Assembly (NCBI GenBank): GCA_036971475.1
Contig: JBAIZL010000005.1
Span: forward strand, 244,468,323-244,532,322
Reading direction: 5' to 3'
Source of the DNA: Prosapia bicincta
Lineage: Eukaryota > Arthropoda > Insecta > Hemiptera > Cercopidae
DNA length: 64,000 nt
The translations under genes and the position numbers were made by a program. This document shows, one piece after another, positions 12,292 through 24,717 of the stretch (within the stretch, counting starts at the first letter, position 1; every line of letters starts with the position of its first letter). The notes below the pieces were generated by a model, which saw only the letters and a program-made list of their open reading frames with translations, did not search any database and was not told the DNA's origin.

Positions 12292-15200
12292 AGTAGGACT
12301 ACCCATAGAATAGCGCGCCCACCCCTAAACTCGGCCGCTACGTAACCTAGGACTATAGGGGTAGTTTTGGATGATGCTCAAGGTCATCCCGACCTTGACC
12401 CCAGACCAAGGGGTGGTTTCGACCACGTTCAGGGGGGTAGGGGGTAGTTTTTCGAAAAAAAAAAAAAAAATCGGCCGCTACGTAACCCAGGACTACAGGG
12501 GTAGTTTCGGATGATGCGGGCGGACGTCGCGACCCTGATCCAAGCCTTAGGGGTGGTTTCGACCACGTCTAGAGGGGTGGGGGGTAGTTTTTCGAAAAAA
12601 AAATAAATTCCGGCCAACTAACCTAAGCTAGCCAAAATGGATCTAACCCAGCCAAACATACGTGTTGGGGGTGACCTCAGCTACGTTCAGGACCATCTCC
12701 GGGGGTAGCTACGGGGGTGGATTGGGGGTGGGGGGTAGTTTTCGGAAAAATTTTGGAAAAACGTTTCTTGACCGATAGGGTGAGTCTAGAGTGCAATATC
12801 GCAACGGTAGGGGTAGTTTCACCTAAGGGTAGTTTTTACAAAAAATATGAAATTGCCGAAAATCGACCGGTTGGATCAACAGACAGTAAGGGATACGTGT
12901 ATAGTCCTTTTTGGAACATTGCGGGGGCGGGTTCACCTATTTTTAGATTGTCAAAAATGATCGGGGTCCTAGGTAAAATCCACCCAGGATCAGTTAAACC
13001 CGCCAAGGTAGAGCCAATATGGAGCACGCACTCGGTTAAAGCCAACCCGAGCCTAGCCACCCAGCAGCTAGGCGTTAGGTAAAGCTAACACGGAGCAAGG
13101 TAAAGCCAACCTAGGTAACCCTGGAATCAGGCATTAGGTGGGGGTGGTGGTGGTTATCAAATGAAATTGTCAAAAAATTATCGGTTAGATGAAACGACCG
13201 ACGCTCCAACTATGCAACACAGCGCATACGGTGGTGTGATTACCCAAGGTTTGAACGGTGTCATCAACCGCTGTGGCTAAAGTCTACCAAAAATGATCGG
13301 TGACCTAGATAAAAATCACACCCGAAACAGCTCTTGAGGTAACACCGCCTAAGAGCGGGTAAAGCTAACACGGAGCACGGTCTCGGTTAAAGCCAAACCG
13401 AGCCCAGCCACCCAGCAGCTAGCCCTCGGGTACGGACATCTCAAGGCCGACCCTTAGGTAAAGTAACCCTGGAATAGCTCCGGTGGTGGGGGTAACTTTT
13501 GGAAAGATTTAACGGTTATCTGATGACGTATCAGCGCTTGAGCGAGTCTAGGCAAGTAGTAGGCATACCCTAACCAGAGTGTTATACCCTAAATAAATTG
13601 GCTGATGCAGGGCAAGGGGCAAACCCGCAGAGTTAACACACTATCTTGGAGGTAGACCTACCCAAACCTCAGGCATAGCAACCCTGTAGCGGGGATTTAG
13701 CCAACCCAGGCAGGCCCTTAAGTAAAGCCCCCTGAAGAAAAGGCTTAAGGTAAAGCTACCTTGGAGCCAGGTCTTAGGTAAAGCTTCTTTGGAGGTAGAC
13801 TTTAAGTAAAGCTACCCAAGAGTCTGGCCAGGATGGTTGCTATATCAATTACAACCTATCGACCAAGACAAACACCCCCACCAAGTCCTAGGTAAAGCCA
13901 TCCGGGTGTCAGACCATAGGTAAAGTAACCGAGGAGTCGGGCCTGAGGTAAAGCCCGCCAGGCCTTAGGTAAAGCTACCACTGAGGCAGACCCTCGGTAA
14001 AGCCACCCAGGACATAGGAATAGTCTATACGGAGCATGGCCTCAGGTAAAAGTCAACCTATCAAGCCCACGTAAAGGTTTATGACGTATCCGCGGTCGAG
14101 CGACTCAGGTATTAGGCCCTCCATAACTAGAGGGGGCAAGGGTTATGATTGTCAAAATTTGTCTATGCTACAAAATAATAAACAAAGCAATAAAGCCCTG
14201 TCGTTTCAGGGAATACGCTTGACCGTGTGCTAGACATGTACAGACTTGCAGCGATAACGCATTATCTAAAAACCGCAACGGCTGCCGGTGACCGCTATAG
14301 CAGGCATAAAAACCAGCACGGCTATGTCGTTGTGAATCTAGGCGCATGTTTATGATCTGAATACTGTATCAAATTACTATGTAATATCGTCATACCACGG
14401 TATACATATATATAATCAGAAATCAGTGTAAATAATCAAATAGCCTCAATGGACATCTCCTATAGCTGCAAATGTATCTAGATATAAAAGGTATATATGG
14501 AGAAACACTAATAAAGAGGCCTATCACAAAACGTGAATAAATATATGATATAAAACGATGCTAAGCCAGCATGCAAGCTATCATACATAGGCGTATATAC
14601 CACGTTAAGCCTACATACATGATAGTACACATAATGTGTTAAACAAACATGCGTGTAAACCTGCACACATACTATGCCAAGCCGACTCACATTGGCCTAC
14701 TATGTCGGTAAAACACTGGCCAAAGCCTATATGATCTGAGCTATGTTCACCTCGTCTATCAGCTAGAACCAGGCAACCGTATAATAAGGGAAGTACTATA
14801 CGGTATAGCTAACAATGCATAACCTATCACGCCTATGACGATCAACAAATATTACAATATAATTTAAAAATTTACGCAACCTATATACATACATTGCTAA
14901 CCAATATAAGCATATATACTATGTTAAACCAGCATGCAATATACTCTAAATAGCCATATATACGATGTTAAACCAATATGCAGGTTAACCTATATACATC
15001 CTGTATTAGGCAAATATCACCGTTACCCACATAGGCCTATATAATATGTTAAGACAGGATGAATGATAGCTTATATAGTGTGTTAAACAAAAATGCCTGT
15101 AAACCTACATAAATAATATGCTAAGCCTATATAGTGTGTTAAATAAATATGCGTGTAAACCAAATAAATACTATGCTAAGCCAACATGCACGCTATCATA

Positions 15201-16167
15201 CTATGTTAGGCCTACATAATGTGTTAAACATATATGTTTGTATAAGCCTGCATAGATATTATGCTAGGAAGACATGGGCCTGAACACATTATATCCAGTG
15301 CATAGTTTAGCTAATGGTTATCACACACACTATCCTACAAGCTGCCCACAAATTACCACATAATACCTGATACATAGCCTGGGTAATCATTAACACATAA
15401 TATGCCCCAACACATAATATCCGGTGCATAGCCTCGCTAAATAAGCATAAACTCCTTAAAATTGGCTTATCAATTATGTGTGGTCTAGATTTAGTCACAC
15501 ATGTCACTTCAAAAGTCAGCCGGAAAGAAACACTAGCCTGGTATATACTATGTTAAACCAGCATGCAATATACTCTAAATAACCATATATACGCTGTTAA
15601 ACAAATATGCGTGTAAACCGAATAAATACGCCAAGCCAATATCCATGCTATCATAGATAGGCGTATATACTATGTTAGGCCTACATACTGCGTTAAACAA
15701 ACATGTGTGTAAGCCTGCATACATATTATGCTAAGCCGACAACGGCCTACAAATTATATCCAATGCATAGTTTAGCTAATGGTTATCACACAGTAGCCTG
15801 ACTACAACTTGCCCACATAATACCTGATACATAGCTAGACTAATCATTAACACATAGTATCCGATGCATAGCCCGACGATGGGTTAACATATAGTATCCG
15901 ATAAGTAGCTTGAGAATGCCCCAACACATAATATCCGGTGCATAGCCTCGCTAATGGTTAACACATAGTAGCCGATGCTGAGCCTGGCTATGGAATATCA
16001 CATATTATCTGATGTGTAGCCTGACTAATGGTTAACATAGCTAGGCTAACGATTAACATAAAGTATCCAATGCACGGCTTGGGTAATGTATATAATTAGC
16101 CTACATTCTGTGTTATCTATATAAACCCACATACTATGCTAAGCCGGTTATCCATAGACACAAATCT
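12292..16167 (+). repeat. Left inverted arm of the foldback element
   Basis: 3876 bp, reverse complement of 18138-22011. Outer to inner, four kinds of degenerate tandem module are visible. (1) Two 140-bp G-rich units at 12331-12470 and 12471-12610, each starting TCGGCCGCTACGTAACC and ending GGTAGTTTTTCGAAAAA. (2) Units of about 30 bp with GGTAAAGC...GGAG, at roughly 13010-14070. (3) AT-rich units with TATGTTAAACCAGCATGC and AGGCGTATATAC, at about 14500-15300 and 15540-15730. (4) Units of about 37 bp with CCGATGCATAGCC...GGTTAACACATA, at about 15290-15480 and 15760-16090. The ORFs inside are by-products of these repeats. Confidence 0.9.
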
Positions 16168-18137
16168 TTCAAAGGTTGGTCGTATCTCCATCACGGGCAT
16201 CACCGACCTGTGGTTGTAGAAGTTAGGGGTGGTTTTGGATGATGCAGGCGGTCGATGTGACCTTGATCGTAGCCTTGGGGGAGGGTTCAACCACGTCTAG
16301 AGGGGTAGTTTTTAGAAAAAATTATTTTCAACCCACTAACCTAAGCTAGCCAGAGTGCTTCTAACCTAACCTACTGTTGGGTGTTCAACCACGTCTAGAG
16401 GGGTAGTTTTAGAAAAAATTATTTTCAGCCCACTAACCTAAGCTAGCCAGAGTGCTTCTAACCTAACCTACTGTTAGGTGTGCGATAAAGATGAGGATCA
16501 TCACGCCATCTGCCATGTACAAAGATATTGTGATGTTTTAGTTAGTGACCCTCAATTAGCCTGTGTGATAGGCTATTCAGTCGTAGCGCTATTTACTTAG
16601 CTAGTGTGACGAGTTATGTGTTGGTAGTTGTGATAAGTAATGTATTGGTAGCCGTCCACACCTTGCTGTTGTCGTAGTTCATGAAGTGGTAGGTTTTCCT
16701 TACGGAGCTATTGTCTTAGCACTGATATAGATCTTACGTAAGTATTATCTTGGTCACGGATCGATAACTGTTTTTACGTGGCTAATGTAATGGTTCATTA
16801 TTTAATAGCAATCATTACTGAGTTAGGTTATGCATCTTTAGCTGTCTTTACATAGCTATTATGATAAGTTATGTATTGGTTGTTATCTTTTCGTAGCTAT
16901 TTTAATGGGGTAGGCATTGTTAGCTGCCTTTACGCATTTATTGTCTTTACATAGCTAATATGATAGGGTATGTATTGGATGTTATCTTTTCGTAGCTATT
17001 TTAATGGGGTAGGCCTTGTTAGCTGCCTTTACGCAGTTATTGTGTGACAGGTTATGCATAGCTGTTTTTACATAAGTCTTGTGATAGGTTATACAATATT
17101 AACCGTCTGTACGTAGCTATTATGGTAGGGTGAGCAGCGGTAGCTCTAACGTAACTATTGTGGCTGTCTTTACGAAGATATCGCTTAAGGTCTTAAATTC
17201 ATAAAGGGCGTTACGTAACCACTGTCTTAGATTATGAGCCGGTAACAGTTTTGACATACCTATTGTGGTGGAGTATAATTTGTTAGCTGTTTTACAGAGA
17301 TGGTGTCTAAAGTCTCGGTTTGATGGAGAACATACCTGGACAATATGTGTAATGGCCTTGACGGTTTCTGCATGGCTATTTTGGTACGCGTTGATAGCTA
17401 TGTCTAGGGCTTAAAGCTTTTGCCGGTGCCTTCACTAACCATAACCCATTTGACTTCGGTGTAGATGTTGGTTGATTAGCGTTGATTAGCTGATCTAGCC
17501 TTCACCGGCCGTAGCCTATTTGAACTAGGCGTAACATGTTGTTCGTTTGAACTTCGCGTATGTTGGTTAAACTTAGCGTAAGACAGTAGTTTGGTTGAAA
17601 CGCTGGTTATTTGATCTAGCCTACACAGGCCATCACGATATCAACATAGCCACCATCTCCGCCCTGGATGACGTCATATTCGATCCTAAGTTGTGCATCG
17701 GATACTGTGTGTTGGCCTTAGTCGAGCCATTCATCGGGTACTATGTGTTAGCCCTAGTCAGGCTAGGCATAGGTTACTATGTGTTATCCATTAGCTAAGC
17801 TATGCATCGGACACTGTGTGTGTGTTAACCATAGTCAAACTAACCATTAGTTATTCACTAGCTTAGTTATGCTTTGGATGCCATGTGTTAACCGTTAGTC
17901 ATTCTATACCTCGGATACTATGTGCTAGCCCTTGTCGGGCTATGCATCGTTTGTCGGGCTATGTATTTGATTCCAGGATTGGTGTCTGTTGTCAGGCTAG
18001 GCATCTATTGTCTAGTTATGTATCTTTTGTCTAGCTATGTAGGCTATGGTCAGGCTAGGTATCTGTTATCAGGCAATGTAGGCTATGATCATGCTAGGTA
18101 TCTGTTGTCAGGGTGCTGGTTACTCTTGCATCACCAT
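16168..18137. other. Unpaired loop of the foldback element
   Basis: 1970 bp that are not mirrored. At 16201-16486 the loop repeats the outer G-rich module of the arm: GACCACGTCTAGAGGGG becomes AACCACGTCTAGAGGGG, followed by CACTAACCTAAGCTAGCC. The last part of it is itself duplicated at about 16285-16370 and 16386-16480. From about 16540 to 17300 it is made of degenerate units of roughly 50-60 bp (TAGCTGTCTTTACATAGCTA...GGTTATGTATTGG). From about 17690 to 18110 it carries 37-bp units like those in the adjacent right arm. The 67- and 88-codon frames at 17595 and 17922 follow these repeats and match no family I know. Confidence 0.75.
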
Positions 18138-21100
18138 AGATTTGTGTCTATGGATAACCGGCTTAGCATAGTATGTGGGTTTATATAGATAACACAGAAT
18201 GTAGGCTAATTATATACATTACCCAAGCCGTGCATTGGATACTTTATGTTAATCATTAGCCTAGCTATGTTAACCATTAGTCAGGCTACACATCAGATAA
18301 TATGTGATATTCCATAGCCAGGCTCAGCATCGGCTACTATGTGTTAACCATTAGCGAGGCTATGCACCGGATATTATGTGTTGGGGCATTCTCAAGCTAC
18401 TTATCGGATACTATATGTTAACCCATCGTCGGGCTATGCATCGGATACTATGTGTTAATGATTAGTCTAGCTATGTATCAGGTATTATGTGGGCAAGTTG
18501 TAGTCAGGCTACTGTGTGATAACCATTAGCTAAACTATGCATTGGATATAATTTGTAGGCCGTTGTCGGCTTAGCATAATATGTATGCAGGCTTACACAC
18601 ATGTTTGTTTAACGCAGTATGTAGGCCTAACATAGTATATACGCCTATCTATGATAGCATGGATATTGGCTTGGCGTATTTATTCGGTTTACACGCATAT
18701 TTGTTTAACAGCGTATATATGGCTATTTAGAGTATATTGCATGCTGGTTTAACATAGTATATACCAGGCTAGTGTTTCTTTCCGGCTGACTTTTGAAGTG
18801 ACATGTGTGACTAAATCTAGACCACACATAATTGATAAGCCAATTTTAAGGAGTTTATGCTTATTTAGCGAGGCTATGCACCGGATATTATGTGTTGGGG
18901 CATATTATGTGTTAATGATTACCCAGGCTATGTATCAGGTATTATGTGGTAATTTGTGGGCAGCTTGTAGGATAGTGTGTGTGATAACCATTAGCTAAAC
19001 TATGCACTGGATATAATGTGTTCAGGCCCATGTCTTCCTAGCATAATATCTATGCAGGCTTATACAAACATATATGTTTAACACATTATGTAGGCCTAAC
19101 ATAGTATGATAGCGTGCATGTTGGCTTAGCATAGTATTTATTTGGTTTACACGCATATTTATTTAACACACTATATAGGCTTAGCATATTATTTATGTAG
19201 GTTTACAGGCATTTTTGTTTAACACACTATATAAGCTATCATTCATCCTGTCTTAACATATTATATAGGCCTATGTGGGTAACGGTGATATTTGCCTAAT
19301 ACAGGATGTATATAGGTTAACCTGCATATTGGTTTAACATCGTATATATGGCTATTTAGAGTATATTGCATGCTGGTTTAACATAGTATATATGCTTATA
19401 TTGGTTAGCAATGTATGTATATAGGTTGCGTAAATTTTTAAATTATATTGTAATATTTGTTGATCGTCATAGGCGTGATAGGTTATGCATTGTTAGCTAT
19501 ACCGTATAGTACTTCCCTTATTATACGGTTGCCTGGTTCTAGCTGATAGACGAGGTGAACATAGCTCAGATCATATAGGCTTTGGCCAGTGTTTTACCGA
19601 CATAGTAGGCCAATGTGAGTCGGCTTGGCATAGTATGTGTGCAGGTTTACACGCATGTTTGTTTAACACATTATGTGTACTATCATGTATGTAGGCTTAA
19701 CGTGGTATATACGCCTATGTATGATAGCTTGCATGCTGGCTTAGCATCGTTTTATATCATATATTTATTCACGTTTTGTGATAGGCCTCTTTATTAGTGT
19801 TTCTCCATATATACCTTTTATATCTAGATACATTTGCAGCTATAGGAGATGTCCATTGAGGCTATTTGATTATTTACACTGATTTCTGATTATATATATG
19901 TATACCGTGGTATGACGATATTACATAGTAATTTGATACAGTATTCAGATCATAAACATGCGCCTAGATTCACAACGACATAGCCGTGCTGGTTTTTATG
20001 CCTGCTATAGCGGTCACCGGCAGCCGTTGCGGTTTTTAGATAATGCGTTATCGCTGCAAGTCTGTACATGTCTAGCACACGGTCAAGCGTATTCCCTGAA
20101 ACGACAGGGCTTTATTGCTTTGTTTATTATTTTGTAGCATAGACAAATTTTGACAATCATAACCCTTGCCCCCTCTAGTTATGGAGGGCCTAATACCTGA
20201 GTCGCTCGACCGCGGATACGTCATAAACCTTTACGTGGGCTTGATAGGTTGACTTTTACCTGAGGCCATGCTCCGTATAGACTATTCCTATGTCCTGGGT
20301 GGCTTTACCGAGGGTCTGCCTCAGTGGTAGCTTTACCTAAGGCCTGGCGGGCTTTACCTCAGGCCCGACTCCTCGGTTACTTTACCTATGGTCTGACACC
20401 CGGATGGCTTTACCTAGGACTTGGTGGGGGTGTTTGTCTTGGTCGATAGGTTGTAATTGATATAGCAACCATCCTGGCCAGACTCTTGGGTAGCTTTACT
20501 TAAAGTCTACCTCCAAAGAAGCTTTACCTAAGACCTGGCTCCAAGGTAGCTTTACCTTAAGCCTTTTCTTCAGGGGGCTTTACTTAAGGGCCTGCCTGGG
20601 TTGGCTAAATCCCCGCTACAGGGTTGCTATGCCTGAGGTTTGGGTAGGTCTACCTCCAAGATAGTGTGTTAACTCTGCGGGTTTGCCCCTTGCCCTGTAT
20701 CAGCCAATTTATTTAAGGTAGAACACTCTGGTTAGGGTATGCCTACTACTTGCCTAGACTCGCTCAAGCGCTGATACGTCATCAGATAACCGTTAAATCT
20801 TTCCAAAAGTTACCCCCACCACCGGAGCTATTCCAGGGTTACTTTACCTAAGGGTCGGCCTTGAGATGTCCGTACCCGAGGGCTAGCTGCTGGGTGGCTG
20901 GGCTCGGTTTGGCTTTAACCGAGACCGTGCTCCGTGTTAGCTTTACCCGCTCTTAGGCGGTGTTACCTCAAGCGCTGTTTCGGGTGTGATTTTTATCTAG
21001 GTCACCGATCATTTTTGGTAGACTTTAGCCACAGCGGTTGATGACACCGTTCAAACCTTGGGTAATCACACCACCGTATGCGCTGTGTTGCATAGTTGGA

Positions 21101-22011
21101 GCGTCGGTCGTTTCATCTAACCGATAATTTTTTGACAATTTCATTTGATAACCACCACCACCCCCACCTAATGCCTGATTCCAGGGTTACCTAGGTTGGC
21201 TTTACCTTGCTCCGTGTTAGCTTTACCTAACGCCTAGCTGCTGGGTGGCTAGGCTCGGGTTGGCTTTAACCGAGTGCGTGCTCCATATTGGCTCTACCTT
21301 GGCGGGTTTAACTGATCCTGGGTGGATTTTACCTAGGACCCCGATCATTTTTGACAATCTAAAAATAGGTGAACCCGCCCCCGCAATGTTCCAAAAAGGA
21401 CTATACACGTATCCCTTACTGTCTGTTGATCCAACCGGTCGATTTTCGGCAATTTCATATTTTTTGTAAAAACTACCCTTAGGTGAAACTACCCCTACCG
21501 TTGCGATATTGCACTCTAGACTCACCCTATCGGTCAAGAAACGTTTTTCCAAAATTTTTCCGAAAACTACCCCCCACCCCCAATCCACCCCCGTAGCTAC
21601 CCCCGGAGATGGTCCTGAACGTAGCTGAGGTCACCCCCAACACGTATGTTTGGCTGGGTTAGATCCATTTTGGCTAGCTTAGGTTAGTTGGCCGGAATTT
21701 ATTTTTTTTTCGAAAAACTACCCCCCACCCCTCTAGACGTGGTCGAAACCACCCCTAAGGCTTGGATCAGGGTCGCGACGTCCGCCCGCATCATCCGAAA
21801 CTACCCCTGTAGTCCTGGGTTACGTAGCGGCCGATTTTTTTTTTTTTTCGAAAAACTACCCCCTACCCCCCTGAACGTGGTCGAAACCACCCCTTGGTCT
21901 GGGGTCAAGGTCGGGATGACCTTGAGCATCATCCAAAACTACCCCTATAGTCCTAGGTTACGTAGCGGCCGAGTTTAGGGGTGGGCGCGCTATTCTATGG
22001 GTAGTCCTACT
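18138..22011 (-). repeat. Right inverted arm of the foldback element
   Basis: 3874 bp, the mirror image of the left arm. It ends at the outer terminus CTATGGGTAGTCCTACT, which is followed directly by the second AACATC. The 2-bp length difference from the left arm is explained by the poly-T tract near 21835-21848. Near-identity over this length implies either a recent origin or gene conversion between arms. Confidence 0.9.
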
Positions 22012-22309
22012 AACATCTGCATAATACGGGTATCTTCAAAGATGAACCAGTGTGCAGATTATGCGGGCAAGAACTGGAGACCGCCACACACATTATTTAT
22101 AGATGTGAAGCACTTGCCGATAGGAGCTTCAACCTCTTTGGTGATAGCACAGCTCGGGAAGAGGATGCTGAAGGTAAAACACTAGTCAGGAAACTTCTAA
22201 AGCTGGTAAGAGGGAAGGGGCTCTTAGACTAGATCAGGAAGGTAAGTAAAATATACCTAAGGTAGCGGTGCTTCGGGCAGTTTAAACTCGCTCCCAAGTT
22301 GATAAAAAA
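22012..22309 (+). mobile_element. LINE copy B, 3' part
   Basis: This resumes the LINE after the foldback insertion and begins with the duplicated AACATC. It encodes the C-terminal zinc-binding motif (CRLCGQELETATHIIYRC, frame at 22050-22232) seen in the full copy. It then carries the 3' UTR (TTCGGGCAGTTTAAAC, GCTCCCAAGTT) and ends GATAAAAAAA, just before the target duplication. Small substitutions and indels separate it from the full copy. Confidence 0.9.
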
Positions 22310-22321
22310 AAGGGAACCTGG
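22310..22321. repeat. Target-site duplication of LINE copy B, right
   Basis: AAGGGAACCTGG directly after the A-rich LINE tail, matching 11421-11432. Confidence 0.85.
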
Positions 22322-23870
22322 TCATTAGGAAGGTTCTACCGATATCGAGTAGTTTTAGAAAGGTGATCAAAACTGAAGTGTCTGGTTGGAGTAAATCTCT
22401 TCCCAAGGGAAACCTGTCGCCAGAGAGCCCTTACAGAGGTCGCACTCTTCCAAGATTACTAAGCCTTCCCCCTGTCTCGGGACAGACGCTATTCACCTGG
22501 ACGGGAGTAACGTGTTTGAGGTTGGATTCGTAGGCGTAATGGTTTCATAAGCTATATCGGACGTTCTTCCTCATAATCATCTCTCTATGTGTTCTTTATC
22601 AAGGAGGTGGAGTTGAAATACGTTGGTTCTTCTTGTCACCAATCTTTTTATTCACCACATTTCTTTCTTCTTCTACACCCTTCCGCTTAACACACTCCCG
22701 AATATCCTTTATATTGCAAGGCCAAAATCTAACTCCAACTCACCGCAGTGAAGGGCGAGAAACGGAATTCGTTCCTATTAACGGAACCTTTTTCTAGGTA
22801 TTGGAACTCTAGAAGTAACGATACGAAAAAGCTACCTAAACCAAAGTGTCTGGCTGGGATCAGGTCAAGGGCCTGCTGTTGACCAGTGTGAGCTCTGCTG
22901 TTAACTCATTGAACTCACACTGTTGATTCAGTTAGCAACGGTGCACTAAATGTGATTGAGGAATCAAAATCCAGTAATTCTGTCAAACCAAAATTTTATC
23001 TCACAAGCTATAAATTTATTTACTCTTGCCAGTATATATTTTAATTATTCTTTGAAGAAGGGTAGTAATATTTAGAAAAAAATGAGCTCCAAATAATGTA
23101 ATCATAAGGGTAGACTAAATTAATATGATACTAAATAAATGCATATTATTAATATAAATAAATTACGACAATAAAATATTCACTTAACGGGGGTAGTTTT
23201 TGATGGCGCATTTTTTTAAGGCATTTCGTAATATTTATTTTAAAATACGTTTTTGAGAATCTTCCTTCGTAAAAAACTTGCTTCGTAAAGATTGTCAGAG
23301 CCACAACGCAATGACAAATGGCCTGAGGTTCTTATCGCGTCTACCCACAAGCTTCACTTGTGCTTTACCATTCACCAAATCAAGTTTATCACGTGAAGCC
23401 ATTTGCTTGGCATTAGGCTCTCGGTAGTTGCCTAAACCTTGTTTGTAGATTAGCACCTGCGGACACTTTGTCAATAATAGTAATGAAGTTTACTTGTTCA
23501 GATATACAACGTCTGATCCACGCTAGGAAGCCATTTGCTTCGGCTGGGAAGATAAATGTAGAAGGTTTGTGACAGTGAGCCTAACTAGGAAGTTCCATTA
23601 ACATGAAAAGATTAAAAAAGGGGATTTTGTTTATGGAAAAAATGTAATATAAAATAGGCTACTTAAGATTAAACAGTAAATATATGGGGTTGGCAGGTGT
23701 CTGAAAGGTTGGATTCAGGTTGGAGGTTTTTATTCCAATAGGCTAATTAAAAAATATTTTTTTTTTTGTACCTGTAACAAGGTTCTAGTGGCTGTAGTGT
23801 ATACCTAAGGGTAATTAAACATTTTATAAAACTTAAATTCTTTTTCATTACTTATAGTTTACATTATTAC
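22322..23870. other. Unclassified repeat-like DNA beyond the LINE nest
   Basis: 22322-22960 is GC-richer and holds internally similar segments: AAACTGAAGTGTCTGGTTGG near 22370 and AAACCAAAGTGTCTGGCTGG near 22840, each preceded by GGAACCT and a CGATA word. It looks like a decayed repeat that was the LINE's landing site. 23280-23600 is also GC-richer, with CCATTTGCTTGGC and CCATTTGCTTCGGC about 140 bp apart, but shows no coding motif. The remainder is AT-rich. Confidence 0.4.
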
Positions 23871-23873
23871 AGT

Positions 23874-24704
23874 GTTTCCCCTAAAGTATATATGACAAAA
23901 ATTAGATAACCTCTTTTCATTATTCCCTATGTTCAATAGTGTCAAATTTAGAGACTGTCTTTACGTTATTCCCTATGTTCAAAAGTATCAAATTTAGAGA
24001 TCGTCTTTACGTTATTCCCTATGCTCAATAGTGTCAAATTTAGAGATCATCTTTACGTTATTCCCTATGTTCAATAGTGTCAAATTTAGAGATCGTCTTT
24101 ACGTTAATCCCTATGCTCAATAGTGTCAAATTTAGAGATCGTCTTTATGTTATTCCCTATGTTCAATAGTGTCAAATTTAGAGATCGTCTTCACGTTATT
24201 CCCTATGCTCAATAGTGTCAAATTTAGAGATCGTCTTTACGTTATTCCCTATGCTCAATAGTGTCAAATTTAGAGATCGTCTTTACGTTATTCCCTGTGT
24301 TCAATAGTGCCAAATTTAGAGATCGTCTTTACGTTATTCCCTATGCTCAATAGTGTCAAATTTAGAGATCGTCTTTACGTTATTCCCTATGCTCAATAGT
24401 GTCAAATTTAGAGATCGTCTTTACGTTATTCCCTATGTTCAATAGTGTCAAATTTAGAGATCGTCTTTACGTTATTCCCTATGCTCAATAGTGTCAAATT
24501 TAGAGATCGTCTTTACGTTATTCTCTATGCTCAATAGTGTCAAATTTAGAGATCGTCTTTACGTTATTCCCTATGTTCAATAATGTCAAATTTAAAGATC
24601 GTCTTTACGTTATTCCGAACGTATATTTGACCGAAATTAAAAAACGTCTTCCCGCTAATCTTTAAAATATGTTTATCAATATGTATGTCTATATGAGCGA
24701 AGTT
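23874..24704. repeat. 46-bp satellite, monomeric array
   Basis: About 15 tandem copies of a 46-bp unit (ATTCCCTATGCTCAATAGTG, TCAAATTTAGAGATCGTC, TTTACGTT), mostly near-identical between about 23913 and 24620, with degenerate units at both edges. Units alternate between ATGTTCAATAG and ATGCTCAATAG variants. The same family continues, more diverged, on the far side of the LINE. Confidence 0.95.
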
Positions 24705-24717
24705 TGAGAATGGTTAC
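24705..24717. repeat. 13-bp direct repeat flanking palindrome, left
   Basis: TGAGAATGGTTAC occurs here and at 24958-24970, bracketing the palindromic insertion. The length suggests a retroposition-type target duplication. Confidence 0.75.

Larger units (their letters stand above)
12292..22011. mobile_element. 9.7-kb foldback transposon with 3.9-kb inverted arms
   Basis: The element starts 5'-AGTAGGACTACCCATAG and ends with its reverse complement. Arms are 12292-16167 and 18138-22011. Paired positions sum to 34305 over nearly the whole arm, and to 34303 outside a homopolymer of 16 A versus 14 T, so there is almost no length change between arms. The few substitutions seen lie mainly near 13340 and 13580. 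Insertion created a 6-bp duplication (AACATC) in LINE copy B. No transposase, polymerase or integrase motif is visible. The open frames are short and mirrored in both arms, as expected of non-coding DNA. A 6-bp duplication with AG...CT termini is known for Polinton/Maverick elements. IS3EU and Dada elements also make 6-bp or similar duplications, so the family is unassigned. It is probably non-autonomous. Confidence 0.9.

Noticed and set aside
12717..13082. 121-codon open frame in the left arm, mirrored at 21223-21588
   Set aside because: It has no motif and lies within degenerate repeat modules. The mirror copy is automatic in an inverted repeat and is not evidence of selection.
15307..15507. 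66-codon frame mirrored at 18798-18998
   Set aside because: Composed of 37-bp repeat units; identical in both arms only because the arms are identical.
12292..22011. Inverted repeat as a sequencing hairpin artefact
   Set aside because: Arms are separated by a 2-kb unique loop, carry differences from each other, and are bounded by a true target duplication in a LINE with a known empty site.
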